The notes beneath the pieces are model-generated. The model was not told the origin of the DNA and did no database searches. It worked only from the letters and a program-made list of their open reading frames with translations. A DNA stretch of 19,097 bases, taken from Cellvibrionales bacterium UBA4495. Lineage in GTDB: Bacteria > Pseudomonadota > Gammaproteobacteria > Pseudomonadales > Porticoccaceae. Location: the NCBI GenBank assembly GCA_002388905.1, contig DGNJ01000047.1:1161-20257 (forward strand), in the 5' to 3' direction. A program made the position numbers and the translations under genes. Below, in pieces: positions 1-7,574 of the stretch (the first letter of the stretch is position 1; every line of letters starts with the position of its first letter).

Positions 1-1
1 C

Positions 2-463
2 GTCCAGGAAGTGGACGAGGAAACACTCGAATACACGTTCCGTTCCGCTTTTATGGCCACTCTCTGGGCAATGAAAGCCGCGTATCCCTACCTGAGCAAA
101 AATGGCGGCAAGGTGATCAATTTCGGATCCGCCCAAGCGCAGATCAACCTGGAAGGCGGTGTCGCCTATAACATGACCAAGGAAGCGGTGCGCTCCCTGT
201 CCCGCACGGCCGCCCGGGAATGGGGTCCGCAGAATATCAATGTCAATGTTATCAACCCCATGATTCTTACCGACGCGCTCAGGGAAGCCTATGAAACGGC
301 GCCGGCGGATTTCGATGGGACGATCAGCCAGATTCCCCTCCGTCACTTCGGCGATCCCGACAAAGAACTCGCGCCGGTGGCGGTCTTCCTCGCGAGCAGT
401 GATTCCGACTACATGACGGGGCAGACCTTCCAGGTGGACGGTGGCTTTATTATGCGGGCTTGA
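2..463 (+). CDS. SDR family oxidoreductase, C-terminal part (5' end outside window); type A
   Basis: This is the C-terminal part of a classical short-chain dehydrogenase/reductase, an NAD(P)-dependent alcohol/ketone oxidoreductase. The frame is open to the window edge, so the Rossmann glycine motif and true start lie upstream; the internal GTG at 11 is not a convincing start. In the 153 visible residues the catalytic Ser (S43, in NFGSAQ) lies 13 residues before Tyr of YNMTK (Y56, K60), the normal spacing. The end, MTGQTFQVDGGF, is the usual SDR C-terminal signature. It closely resembles the SDR at 8897-9655 (shared TAAREWG/IAAREWG, LAPVAVFLAS/IAPVALFLAS and YMTG), so the two look like paralogues. 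The next SDR starts 24 bases downstream, probably in the same operon. The substrate cannot be read from the sequence; a hydroxysteroid or similar alcohol is only a guess from the neighbours. Confidence 0.9.
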   Translation, partial: VQEVDEETLEYTFRSAFMATLWAMKAAYPYLSKNGGKVINFGSAQAQINLEGGVAYNMTKEAVRSLSRTAAREWGPQNINVNVINPMILTDALREAYETAPADFDGTISQIPLRHFGDPDKELAPVAVFLASSDSDYMTGQTFQVDGGFIMRA

Positions 464-487
464 AGCGCGCCAATACAGGAGCGGGAG

Positions 488-1264
488 ATGAAGGAATTAC
501 TACAAAATAAACGGATTCTTGTCGCGGGCGGTGGCTCCGGTATTGGGGAGGCCACCTGCCGCAGAGTGATGGAAGCGGGCGGCCGGGTGGTGGTAGGCGA
601 TCTCAATCGGGAGAACGCCGAATCGGTAGCCGCGGCCATCAACGAAGAGGGCGGGCAGGCCCTGGCGGTCCAATTTGATCTGCGGGATGAAACCTCCCTC
701 AAGAAATTCGTCGCCACCGCCGTCGGGGAAATGGGCGGCATAGATGGCCTGGCCAACGTCGCCGCCGATCTTTCGCCGGCCATGATCGAGGCCGACCGGG
801 ATCTCCTGGATATGGATCCCGCCATCTGGCTGAGTGCCATGCGCGCCAATGTCATCGGCTTTGCCCTGGCGAGCCGCGAAGCCATTCGCCAGTTTCTCAA
901 GCAGGGAAATGGTGGGGCCATTGTCAATGTGTCGTCGGAAGCGGCCAGTTGCGGCGAGGACACCCGGCCCGCCTATTCGATCACCAAGGCGGGCGTCAAT
1001 GCCCTTACCCGACATACCGCCCTGCGCTGGGGACCGGATGGTGTACGCTGCAATGCCGTGGCACCGGGAATTACCATGAGCGAAACGGCCGAGGCAATGA
1101 TGCCGGAGGATTTCAAGCAGCAGTGGCTGAACCTCACCACCATGAAACGATTCGGCCGCCCCCCTGACCAGGCCGCAACCATTGCCTTTCTGCTTTCCGA
1201 CCATGCTTCCTGGGTTAGTGGTCAGGTCTGGCACGTCAACGGCGGCAGCCATTTCCACGATTGA
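488..1264 (+). CDS. SDR family oxidoreductase (type B)
   Basis: A 258-residue classical SDR, the usual length. The ATG is preceded by a purine-rich GGAGCGGGAG site. The cofactor motif GGGSGIG is at residues 14-20, and an acidic residue after the second strand (GDLN, D38) suggests preference for NAD(H). The catalytic triad is S150 in NVSSEAAS, then Y163 and K167 in YSITK. The usual NNAG motif is replaced by NVAADLS (90-96). The SDR at 5729-6517 has the matching NAADLS, SSEAA, GED and KAGVNAL segments, so these two form a paralogue pair distinct from the flanking type A SDRs. The gene is 24 bases after the partial SDR and 22 bases before the DUF1214-like gene. The likely role is oxidation or reduction of a secondary alcohol or ketone on the pathway substrate; the exact reaction is unknown. 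Confidence 0.93.
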   Translation: MKELLQNKRILVAGGGSGIGEATCRRVMEAGGRVVVGDLNRENAESVAAAINEEGGQALAVQFDLRDETSLKKFVATAVGEMGGIDGLANVAADLSPAMIEADRDLLDMDPAIWLSAMRANVIGFALASREAIRQFLKQGNGGAIVNVSSEAASCGEDTRPAYSITKAGVNALTRHTALRWGPDGVRCNAVAPGITMSETAEAMMPEDFKQQWLNLTTMKRFGRPPDQAATIAFLLSDHASWVSGQVWHVNGGSHFHD

Positions 1265-1286
1265 ACTTTCGCGCCCGGAGGCGTTG

Positions 1287-2585
1287 ATGAAAACAAAAGC
1301 CCGCGACTTTATCAGCCCTCTGGCGACGGAGGATCAGGCCGAGGCGGAACGCCGGGCCATGACTATCGCCGTGACGGATGAGGTTCTGTCAGCTCGGCAG
1401 CCAGCAAGGACGCTGATGACAGAACACCCGCTGGCGAAGCTTTCCGAGGCGCGGGCCCGCATCGATCGGGCACTGGATAAATGGTTGTACCAGTTGATAT
1501 TGCAGACCATCGGAAGCGACCTTTCCCATCCCCGCTTTATATGGAGCACGAATCTGGCGCGTTATCGATGGTTCGGCCACGAGTTCCCGGGCTCGGGTGC
1601 GGCCATCGATTGTCCCGATAACATCTACCGCAATGCCGGGCTCGACGGCGGCATACGGTACGAAGTGACCGGCAAAGTCAACGAACCCCGGCCTTCACAG
1701 TTTACCTTTCAGCTTACCCGGCACCCCAAGGGTGACGGCTTTGCAGTCAATGACGACAGCATGCGCGACCTGGGTGCATTGCAGATGCTCACCAGCCGGG
1801 AGATGGATATCGCCGACGACGGCCATTTTCGTATCACGCTGGATAACAGCGATGCGGATGGTCGTCGCAACCATATCCGAATGCCAGAGGGTGAACTTTA
1901 CCTGTTGGTGCGGGACAGCTTGGGTGACTGGCGGCAGATCCCCAACGATCTGGAGATCAGGCGGGTCGGCGGCTCGGCCCTGCCACCACCCCTGAGCGAT
2001 GCCGATATTGCTTCCCGGGTAGCCGGCTACCTGCCGGGGTTTGTGGATTTCTGGCTGCGCTTCAACGATAACTTCAATGGCAGGCCCGATATCAACACCC
2101 TGGTGCCTCCCTACGGGCGAACAGGCGCCTGGGGATATGCCGCCACCTGCCATTTCCGACTGCGGGACGACCAGGCCATTGTTGCCACTGTTGTCGACGG
2201 AGGCGCCGATTACTTCGGCGTACAGATGGCGGATACCTGGATGATCGCCCCCTCACCGACTGAACACATCAGCAGTTACAACAAAACCCAGGCGCTCGCC
2301 AACCCGGACGGCACTTTCACTTTTATTCTGGCACCCCGGGATCCGGGGCTCGCCAACTGGATCGATACCGCCGGTCTTCATGAAGGCTGGTTGTTTTTTC
2401 GCTGGCAGGGTATGCCTGCAGGGGCACCGGACCCGGAAAAACTGCTTCGGAACTTTCAGGTGGTGGACTCAAGCGAGATTGAAAAGGTTGTGCCCGAGAC
2501 ACTACCGGCAATCAGTGCGCAACAGCGACGGGATGAAGTTGCCGGTCGTGCGCAGCACTGGTCGCTCAGGGTGGCTACGCCCTGA
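1287..2585 (+). CDS. DUF1214-like protein of unknown function
   Basis: A 432-residue protein starting at ATG 1287, with GGAG (1277-1280) six bases upstream; the frame is open further upstream but that would overlap the preceding SDR. I see no signal peptide or membrane segment. The pattern RYRWFG, then PDNIYRNAGLDGGIRYEVTG (about residues 91-121), and near the end a Trp/Gly-rich HEGWLFFRWQG, resembles the DUF1214/DUF1254 group, which in actinobacteria and marine proteobacteria often sits beside lipid or steroid catabolism genes. That assignment is from memory of the family and is moderate. The N-terminal 60 residues are charged and probably helical. No catalytic residues can be named. It follows the SDR by 22 bases and is likely co-transcribed; the 100-base gap after it is one of the larger ones in the forward run and carries two inverted repeats. 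Confidence 0.75.
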   Translation: MKTKARDFISPLATEDQAEAERRAMTIAVTDEVLSARQPARTLMTEHPLAKLSEARARIDRALDKWLYQLILQTIGSDLSHPRFIWSTNLARYRWFGHEFPGSGAAIDCPDNIYRNAGLDGGIRYEVTGKVNEPRPSQFTFQLTRHPKGDGFAVNDDSMRDLGALQMLTSREMDIADDGHFRITLDNSDADGRRNHIRMPEGELYLLVRDSLGDWRQIPNDLEIRRVGGSALPPPLSDADIASRVAGYLPGFVDFWLRFNDNFNGRPDINTLVPPYGRTGAWGYAATCHFRLRDDQAIVATVVDGGADYFGVQMADTWMIAPSPTEHISSYNKTQALANPDGTFTFILAPRDPGLANWIDTAGLHEGWLFFRWQGMPAGAPDPEKLLRNFQVVDSSEIEKVVPETLPAISAQQRRDEVAGRAQHWSLRVATP

Positions 2586-2600
2586 CCCGGGGCCGGGCGA

Positions 2601-2653
2601 GGTTATGGGCCACTCGTCATAACCGGTCAGCACAACCTGGTTGCATGCCAGGT
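2601..2653. promoter_or_regulatory. Two inverted repeats in the 100-base gap before the epimerase pair
   Basis: GGTTATG (2601-2607) pairs with CATAACC (2618-2624) across a 10-base loop, and ACCTGG (2635-2640) pairs with CCAGGT (2648-2653) across a 7-base loop. Neither is followed by a clear T run, so a rho-independent terminator is not well supported. They could be operator sites or RNA hairpins marking an internal boundary of the forward operon. I found no convincing -35/-10 pair here. Confidence 0.35.
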
Positions 2654-2685
2654 CAATAATTCAACGCATAAAAGGTGTGTGGATC

Positions 2686-3612
2686 ATGCTAAAGGATAAA
2701 AAGGTTTTACTCACGGGATTGACCGGCAACCTGGGAGGCTCCATCGCAGCGGCGCTGGCGCCGGAGAACGATCTCTGGGGCTATGCCCGGTATAGCCGCC
2801 AGGGACAGCGGGAATTCTGGGAGCAGAAAGGGGTGAATACGGTGGTGGGCGATTTTGCCGAGGGGCGCTTTGACGCACTGCCGACGGATTTTGATTACGT
2901 GATTCATTGCGCCGCCAATTGCGCTCCCGAGTCCTTTGCCCAGGGCATGCACGACAACCCCCAGGGAACCGCCATGCTCATGGCCCACTGTCGAAACGCC
3001 AGGGCTTTCCTGCATATTTCCACCATCGGCGTATACGCCCCGAATCCTGATCCCGAGCATGCCTATGTGGAGACAGACCTGACCGGTGGCTCGGTAATGG
3101 GGCTGCATTACGAGGGCACGAAACTCGCCGCGGAGGGCGCGGCCTGGGGCATGTCGAAACATCTCGGGTTGCCCACCACGGTTGCCCGGCTGGGAGTGCA
3201 GTACGGCACCTACCACGACGGAGGCATGCTGGGCATTTTTCTTGGCATGATGCTCGCCGGCCAGCCCGTTCCCCTGCCGGAGCACCAGTCGAACATCATC
3301 CAGCCCATCAGTGACGACGACGTGGTGCGTTTCGTCGGCCCCCTGCTCGATGCTGCCGATGTACCGCCCACCCTGGTGAACCTGGGCGGCGGCTTAGCCA
3401 TTGCCACCCAGGAGGTGATGGCGCATTTCGGCAAGCTGGCGGGCGTGGAACCCGATTTTGCCCACGGTGGTTTTGAGTACCCCACCTACCAGTTGGATAC
3501 GGAAAAACGACGTTCCATCACCGGCCCCTGTCAGGTGCCCATCAAGGAGGGGCTGACCCGGATGTACGAGGTAATGGCGCCAAGATTGAAGGAGAAACAA
3601 CATGCTCAGTGA
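2686..3612 (+). CDS. NAD-dependent epimerase/dehydratase-family (extended SDR) protein, paralogue 1
   Basis: A 308-residue extended SDR. The start at ATG 2686 is chosen because the product then lines up with paralogue 2 (MLKDKKVLLTGLTG against MLSDKKILITGVTG); the ribosome site is weak (AAAGG at 2671-2675). The cofactor motif GxxGxxG is at residues 11-17, with T113 in HISTIGVY and an intact YxxxK at Y142-K146 (YEGTK). The C-terminus carries EKRRSITGPC, shared exactly with paralogue 2. Extended SDRs act on NAD(P)-bound substrates as epimerases, dehydratases or 3-beta-hydroxysteroid dehydrogenase-like enzymes; the actual substrate is not visible. The gene overlaps the next by 11 bases, which suggests translational coupling and possibly a heteromer of the two paralogues. 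Function in this pathway is inferred only. Confidence 0.9.
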   Translation: MLKDKKVLLTGLTGNLGGSIAAALAPENDLWGYARYSRQGQREFWEQKGVNTVVGDFAEGRFDALPTDFDYVIHCAANCAPESFAQGMHDNPQGTAMLMAHCRNARAFLHISTIGVYAPNPDPEHAYVETDLTGGSVMGLHYEGTKLAAEGAAWGMSKHLGLPTTVARLGVQYGTYHDGGMLGIFLGMMLAGQPVPLPEHQSNIIQPISDDDVVRFVGPLLDAADVPPTLVNLGGGLAIATQEVMAHFGKLAGVEPDFAHGGFEYPTYQLDTEKRRSITGPCQVPIKEGLTRMYEVMAPRLKEKQHAQ

Positions 3613-4510
3613 TAAAAAGATTCTGATTACCGGGGTGACCGGGTCCGTGGCATGGCCCATTGCCCGCTTTCTGGCGGAGCGCAATCAGGTCTTCGGCGCG
3701 GCCCGCTTTCAAAGCGATGAGAGCCGGGAGAAAGTGATCTCTGCCAATATCGAGCCCTGCCCCATGGACCTGGAGAAGGCCGATGTTTCCCAGTTGCCGC
3801 GGGATGTGGATTATGTCCTGCACTTCGCTTTCATGCGGGGCACCCTGGACGATTTCGATCGGGCCATGACCGTCAACGGAGAGGGCACCGGCCTGGTTTT
3901 GCAGCACTGCGCAACGGCCAGGGCCGCCCTGGTGATTTCCTCCCACGCCATCTATGTCCCCAATCCCGACCCCGATTTCGAGCAGCCGGAAACCGGCGAG
4001 CTGGGCCGATCCTTCGCACCCTGGGGTCCCACCAGCCCCGTCACGAAAATCGCCGAGGAAGCCGTGGCCAGGTTTTCCGCCCGTGCATTCTCCCTGCCGG
4101 TCACCATTGCCCGCCTCAACACGGTGTATGGCAGCCCGGAAAACCTGATCTCCATGCATATCCGCCAGATGCAGGCGGGTGAAGTCGTGAAGGTGCCCAA
4201 TGACCCCAACAATCATCGCCCCATACACGTCCGCGACATGTGCGAGCAGCTCCCGCCGCTCCTGGAAGCGGCCGGCACGCCGGCCACTATCGTCAACTGG
4301 GCCGGGGATGAAGTGGTATCGGCCCAGCAATGGTGCCGGCAGGCCGCGGACATGCTCGGCCTGGAACCGAAAATGGAGGTCATGCATTTGCCCGGCGCCC
4401 AGGTATCGCATATAGCGGATGTAGAAAAGCGCCGGTCCATCACCGGACCCTGCCGCGTTAAGTTCGCGGACGGCCTGCGCGAGCTTTGCCAGCACCATCA
4501 CCAGTCCTGA
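3602..4510 (+). CDS. NAD-dependent epimerase-like protein, paralogue 2, lacking the catalytic Tyr
   Basis: A 302-residue extended SDR whose ATG lies inside the end of paralogue 1 (11-base overlap), with GGAG about eight bases before it. The nucleotide-binding start is TGVTGSVAWPIA, so the third Gly of GxxGxxG is Ala (A17). Aligned with paralogue 1, YEGTK becomes SPVTK (residues 145-149): Lys is kept but the catalytic Tyr is Ser. The S/T position is kept (VISSHAIY, S113-S114). The shared IARLN/VARLG, YVPNPDPDF/YAPNPDPEH and EKRRSITGPC segments show the common origin. It may be a catalytically altered or purely structural partner of paralogue 1, or use another general base. It is unlikely to be a broken gene: it is full length, has a good ribosome site and shows no frameshift. 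Confidence 0.88.
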   Translation: MLSDKKILITGVTGSVAWPIARFLAERNQVFGAARFQSDESREKVISANIEPCPMDLEKADVSQLPRDVDYVLHFAFMRGTLDDFDRAMTVNGEGTGLVLQHCATARAALVISSHAIYVPNPDPDFEQPETGELGRSFAPWGPTSPVTKIAEEAVARFSARAFSLPVTIARLNTVYGSPENLISMHIRQMQAGEVVKVPNDPNNHRPIHVRDMCEQLPPLLEAAGTPATIVNWAGDEVVSAQQWCRQAADMLGLEPKMEVMHLPGAQVSHIADVEKRRSITGPCRVKFADGLRELCQHHHQS

Positions 4511-4518
4511 CAAGGGTT

Positions 4519-4583
4519 ACCGGAAAGCCCTTAAAGAGAGTCGTTAATGAGAGCCCATAAGAAGAACTCATAAGGAGAGCCCC
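4519..4583 (+). repeat. 13-base tandem repeat, four clear units plus one degenerate, ending at a start codon
   Basis: Four consecutive 13-base units fill 4532-4583: TAAAGAGAGTCGT, TAATGAGAGCCCA, TAAGAAGAACTCA and TAAGGAGAGCCCC. A weaker fifth unit, ACCGGAAAGCCCT, precedes them at 4519-4531. The last unit abuts ATG 4584 of the sulfotransferase gene and supplies its ribosome-binding purines (AAGGAGAG). The repeat therefore multiplies a Shine-Dalgarno-like tract. A short hairpin, AAGGG (4512-4516) with CCCTT (4528-4532), overlaps its upstream end. This is read directly from the sequence; any function is inference. Confidence 0.8.
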
Positions 4584-5729
4584 ATGATGTCACTACAGGT
4601 AGAGGAATTACTGGACCAGGCTTGTCAGGTCACGGGCCTTGACGACTTTGGCGATCCCTCATTCAGGGTGGGCCTTGAAAAATTGGTGGATTCCATCAAC
4701 CGGAATGCCGAGCCCACCGAAGTCGGAAAGGTGGCCATTCCCGGCAGCATTGTCGGCAATCTGATCAACCGCCTCCGGATTGAGGAATGCTATCGGGAGC
4801 ACCCCGAAATCGATGACCAGGATATTCGCGACCCGGTGTTTATCACCGGCCTGCCGAGGACCGGCAGTACCGCGCTTGGCCATATGCTGGCCCTGGATAC
4901 CGAAACGCGCTCCCTGCGTGGCTGGGAAGCCGCGGAGCCCTGCCCGCCTCCGGATATCAATGTCCCGGACGACCCCAGGATCGAACGCAATATCCAGCGA
5001 GGTCATGAGTTCGAGGCCCTGGTTCCGGGCGTCACCGAGGCCATGCCCCGCAATGCCCATGCGCCGGAAGAATGTTTCTATCTTCTGGACCTGTCCTTTG
5101 CCGACGTCGCCTTCAACGGTTTTCACCGTATCCCGGAATATGAGCGCTGGGCCATGACCGAAGGCCTGCCGGAAGTCGACGCCGCCTATCGCTATCATCG
5201 CCGTGTCCTGAAGTTGCTTCAATGGAAGACGCCAGCCCGGCGCTGGGTGTTGCGTTCACCGGTGCACAGCGCTTATATGGGCGCCTTGCTGAAATCCTAT
5301 CCCGATGCCCGTTTTGTGGTTACCCACCGGGATCCCGTCAAGGTGCTTCCGTCCATCTGCTCCCTGATTTACCAGGTGAGGGAAGCATTTCTCAAAAACC
5401 CGGGGCCCAGGGAGCTGGGGGCCGGGCAGATGGATCAGTGGCAGGAAGCCATGCGTCGGCTGATACGGAACCGGGACAGTCTTGGGGAGGAGCGGTTTTT
5501 CGATCTTTACCACCGGGAGCAGGTGGCGAATCCCGAGCCGGGTTTACGGCGCCTGTACGACTGGCTCGGATGGGAATTCAGTGAGCAGTTTCATACCAGA
5601 CTGGAACAATGGCGCGCGGAGAACCCCAAGGGCACCCATAAGTCCGATCTGGCGGATTTTGGCCTTGAAGCGGATGAAATAAAGGATCGCTTTGCTTTCT
5701 ACACGGACAGATTCGGGGAGCGGATGTGA
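4584..5729 (+). CDS. Sulfotransferase-family protein (Sulfotransfer_3 type)
   Basis: A 381-residue cytosolic protein starting at ATG 4584 (a second ATG follows directly; either could be used). The PAPS 5'-phosphosulfate loop is FITGLPRTGSTALG (residues 86-99) and the 3'-phosphate loop is VVTHRDPVKVLPSICS (245-260), with WVLRSPVH (221-228) before it. These three elements in this order are typical of bacterial sulfotransferase-like proteins of about 380 residues. Members move a sulfuryl group from PAPS to an alcohol or amine, but many bacterial ones are uncharacterised. It lies inside the oxidoreductase run and its stop overlaps the ATG of the next SDR by one base (TGATG), so it is part of the operon. 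A role in sulfating a hydroxylated intermediate is possible but unproven; a non-sulfating role cannot be excluded. Confidence 0.88.
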   Translation: MMSLQVEELLDQACQVTGLDDFGDPSFRVGLEKLVDSINRNAEPTEVGKVAIPGSIVGNLINRLRIEECYREHPEIDDQDIRDPVFITGLPRTGSTALGHMLALDTETRSLRGWEAAEPCPPPDINVPDDPRIERNIQRGHEFEALVPGVTEAMPRNAHAPEECFYLLDLSFADVAFNGFHRIPEYERWAMTEGLPEVDAAYRYHRRVLKLLQWKTPARRWVLRSPVHSAYMGALLKSYPDARFVVTHRDPVKVLPSICSLIYQVREAFLKNPGPRELGAGQMDQWQEAMRRLIRNRDSLGEERFFDLYHREQVANPEPGLRRLYDWLGWEFSEQFHTRLEQWRAENPKGTHKSDLADFGLEADEIKDRFAFYTDRFGERM

Positions 5730-6517
5730 TGTCCGACGCCACCGCAAGAGCCGTCTGGAAAGATCGGCTGGCCGGCAAGGTTATCGCCCTGGCCGGGGGT
5801 GCCGGCGGTATCGGTTCCGCAACGGCACGCCGCCTGGCCGGGGAGGGAGCCCGGGTAGTCATTGGCGATATCAATATCGATGAAGCCCAAACGCTTTGTG
5901 CCGGGATAAAGGATTCGGGCGGCACGGCCCTGGCCACCCGTCTCGATATCGGCGACCCCGATTCCGTCCAGGCGCTGGTGGAGCTTGCCGTCACCACATT
6001 CGGCAAACTGGACGGCCTTCACGCCAATGCAGCGGACCTGTCTATCCAGGACAGAGACCTCAATGTCCTCGAAATCGACCTGGATATCTGGGATCACATC
6101 CTCCACGTGGATCTCACCGGTTACCTGTATTGCACCCGCTTCGCGCTGCCCCACCTCCTCGCCAACGGCGGCGGTGCCCTGGTGTATACCAGTTCCGAGG
6201 CCGCGTTCCATGGCGAGGATGTGCGGGTGGCCTATGCGGCGGCAAAGGCCGGGGTCAATGCCCTGATGCGCCATGTGGCCCGGGGGTGGGGGAAGCGGGG
6301 CGTTCGCGCCAACTCGATTGCGCCGGGCCTGGTGATGTCACCCACGGTGGCGGCTCTGCCGGCGGACTTTCGCCAGCAAATTCTGGAAAACACCTGCAGT
6401 ACCAGGCTTGGCGATACCGACGATATTGCCGCCATGGTGGCCCACCTGATGTCCGAGGATGGCGCCTGGATTCAGGGGCAGGTTTTCTCCGTCAACGGCG
6501 GCACCATGCTGCGCTGA
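5729..6517 (+). CDS. SDR family oxidoreductase (type B, paralogue of 488-1264)
   Basis: A 262-residue classical SDR. ATG 5729 is preferred to the in-frame GTG at 5726 because it gives the common TGATG stop-start overlap with the sulfotransferase gene, with GGGGAG just upstream. The cofactor motif GGAGGIG is at 23-29, and GDIN (D47) after the second strand suggests NAD(H). The catalytic residues are S156 (YTSSEAAF), Y169 and K173 (YAAAK), with S to Y spacing of 13. As in the SDR at 488, NNAG is replaced by NAADLS (100-105), and SSEAA, HGED/CGED and KAGVNAL are shared. Substrate unknown. The downstream gap is 62 bases, without a clear signal. Confidence 0.93.
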   Translation: MSDATARAVWKDRLAGKVIALAGGAGGIGSATARRLAGEGARVVIGDINIDEAQTLCAGIKDSGGTALATRLDIGDPDSVQALVELAVTTFGKLDGLHANAADLSIQDRDLNVLEIDLDIWDHILHVDLTGYLYCTRFALPHLLANGGGALVYTSSEAAFHGEDVRVAYAAAKAGVNALMRHVARGWGKRGVRANSIAPGLVMSPTVAALPADFRQQILENTCSTRLGDTDDIAAMVAHLMSEDGAWIQGQVFSVNGGTMLR

Positions 6518-6579
6518 GCCGCGCGCTCGCCGTCCATGTTGCCCAACCCTTTCCCGATGTAACGGAAGAAACGAGCGTT

Positions 6580-7503
6580 ATGAAAATCAACTTTACCGTA
6601 CCCAACTGCATGCATATCGAGGCCATGACCCAGCCCTGGGAACATGCCCTTACCGGCAAGGATGTCATAGAATCGGTCCGTCTTGCCGACGAACTGGGCT
6701 TTCACAAGGCCCTTCTGGGAGAGCACTTCATTGTGCCCGACCCTTACGCAAAATTCTCCGGTGGACACTATTTCAGTAGCGCGGTCGCCCTGGCCGCGTT
6801 CGCCGGCCAGACGTCCCGCATCAAACTGGGCTCCTCCCTCACCATCCTGCCGTTGCAGAACCCCGTGGTTCAGGCCAAGAACTGGGCGACCCTCGACTGG
6901 ATGAGCGACGGGCGCGCCGTTCCCATGTTCGGGGTGGGGTGGATGACGGAGGAATTCACCATCCTTAACGTGCCCTTCGAAAAGCGTGGCGCCGCCAGCG
7001 AGGAATATATCCGTGCCATGATCGAGCTTTGGCACGGCGGCGCTCCCAGCTTTCACGGCGAGTTCGTTACCTTCGATAATGCCGTGTTCGAGCCGAAGCC
7101 GGTGCAGGATCCCATGCCCATCTGGTTTGGCGGCGATGCCGAGCCCGTACTGAAACGCATTGCCCGCTACGGGGACGGCTGGCAACCCTTCCAGCTTTCC
7201 CCCGAGAAATTCCGTGAAAAACTCGACTTTATCCAATCCCGGCCCGATTACCATGGCCGGAAACTGGATGTCTTTCTGCCCCAGGAAATGCTCAATGTCA
7301 CGGCCAATCACGAGACCCGGGGGGATGACCGGGGTGTCGGACACTGGGACGCGGCCAGGAGTATCGACCAGTGTCGGTGGCTGGCCGGGCTGGGGGTCAC
7401 GGAAACCAGCATTCCGGTCCCGCCGGTCGCGGATTTCGAGGCTTACAAGGACAGGATGCGCTGGGTTGCCGCCGAGATAATTCCGGCCGTGGCCGCTATC
7501 TGA
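6580..7503 (+). CDS. LLM class (luciferase-like, F420-type) flavin/deazaflavin oxidoreductase
   Basis: A 307-residue TIM-barrel oxidoreductase of the bacterial luciferase-like group. The reading frame is open for 228 codons upstream across the preceding SDR, but ATG 6580 is the start that fits the family (MKINFTVPN at the first barrel strand) and has GGAAG about 11 bases upstream. Family landmarks are LGEHFIVPDPY, ILPLQNPVVQAKNWATLDWMSDGR and FGVGWMTEEF, then PIWFGGDAEPVLKRIARYGDGW. I recall this form from the TIGR03619-like F420-dependent set; the sequence alone cannot decide between F420 and FMN. In a catabolic cluster it may catalyse a Baeyer-Villiger-type oxygenation, a hydride transfer or a double-bond reduction. 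It is a different subtype from the LLM protein at 11426-12292. Probably co-transcribed with its neighbours. Confidence 0.9.
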   Translation: MKINFTVPNCMHIEAMTQPWEHALTGKDVIESVRLADELGFHKALLGEHFIVPDPYAKFSGGHYFSSAVALAAFAGQTSRIKLGSSLTILPLQNPVVQAKNWATLDWMSDGRAVPMFGVGWMTEEFTILNVPFEKRGAASEEYIRAMIELWHGGAPSFHGEFVTFDNAVFEPKPVQDPMPIWFGGDAEPVLKRIARYGDGWQPFQLSPEKFREKLDFIQSRPDYHGRKLDVFLPQEMLNVTANHETRGDDRGVGHWDAARSIDQCRWLAGLGVTETSIPVPPVADFEAYKDRMRWVAAEIIPAVAAI

Positions 7504-7574
7504 ATGGTGTGCCTGTGCCCGTGGATGATAATCCGGGGCGACAGGTGCCGTGAACAACCAAGCGAGGAATCTGT

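Noticed and set aside
1182..1286. Earlier start of the DUF1214-like gene inside the preceding SDR
   Set aside because: It would overlap the SDR by more than 80 bases; ATG 1287 has a well-placed GGAG.
3542..4513. A 323-codon minus-strand frame opposite the second epimerase
   Set aside because: The forward gene is paralogous to its neighbour along its whole length; the reverse frame is a shadow.
5896..6579. Upstream extension of the LLM frame as a fused N-terminal domain
   Set aside because: These 228 codons lie out of frame over the end of a real SDR and give Arg/Gly/Pro-rich nonsense; the family start fits ATG 6580.
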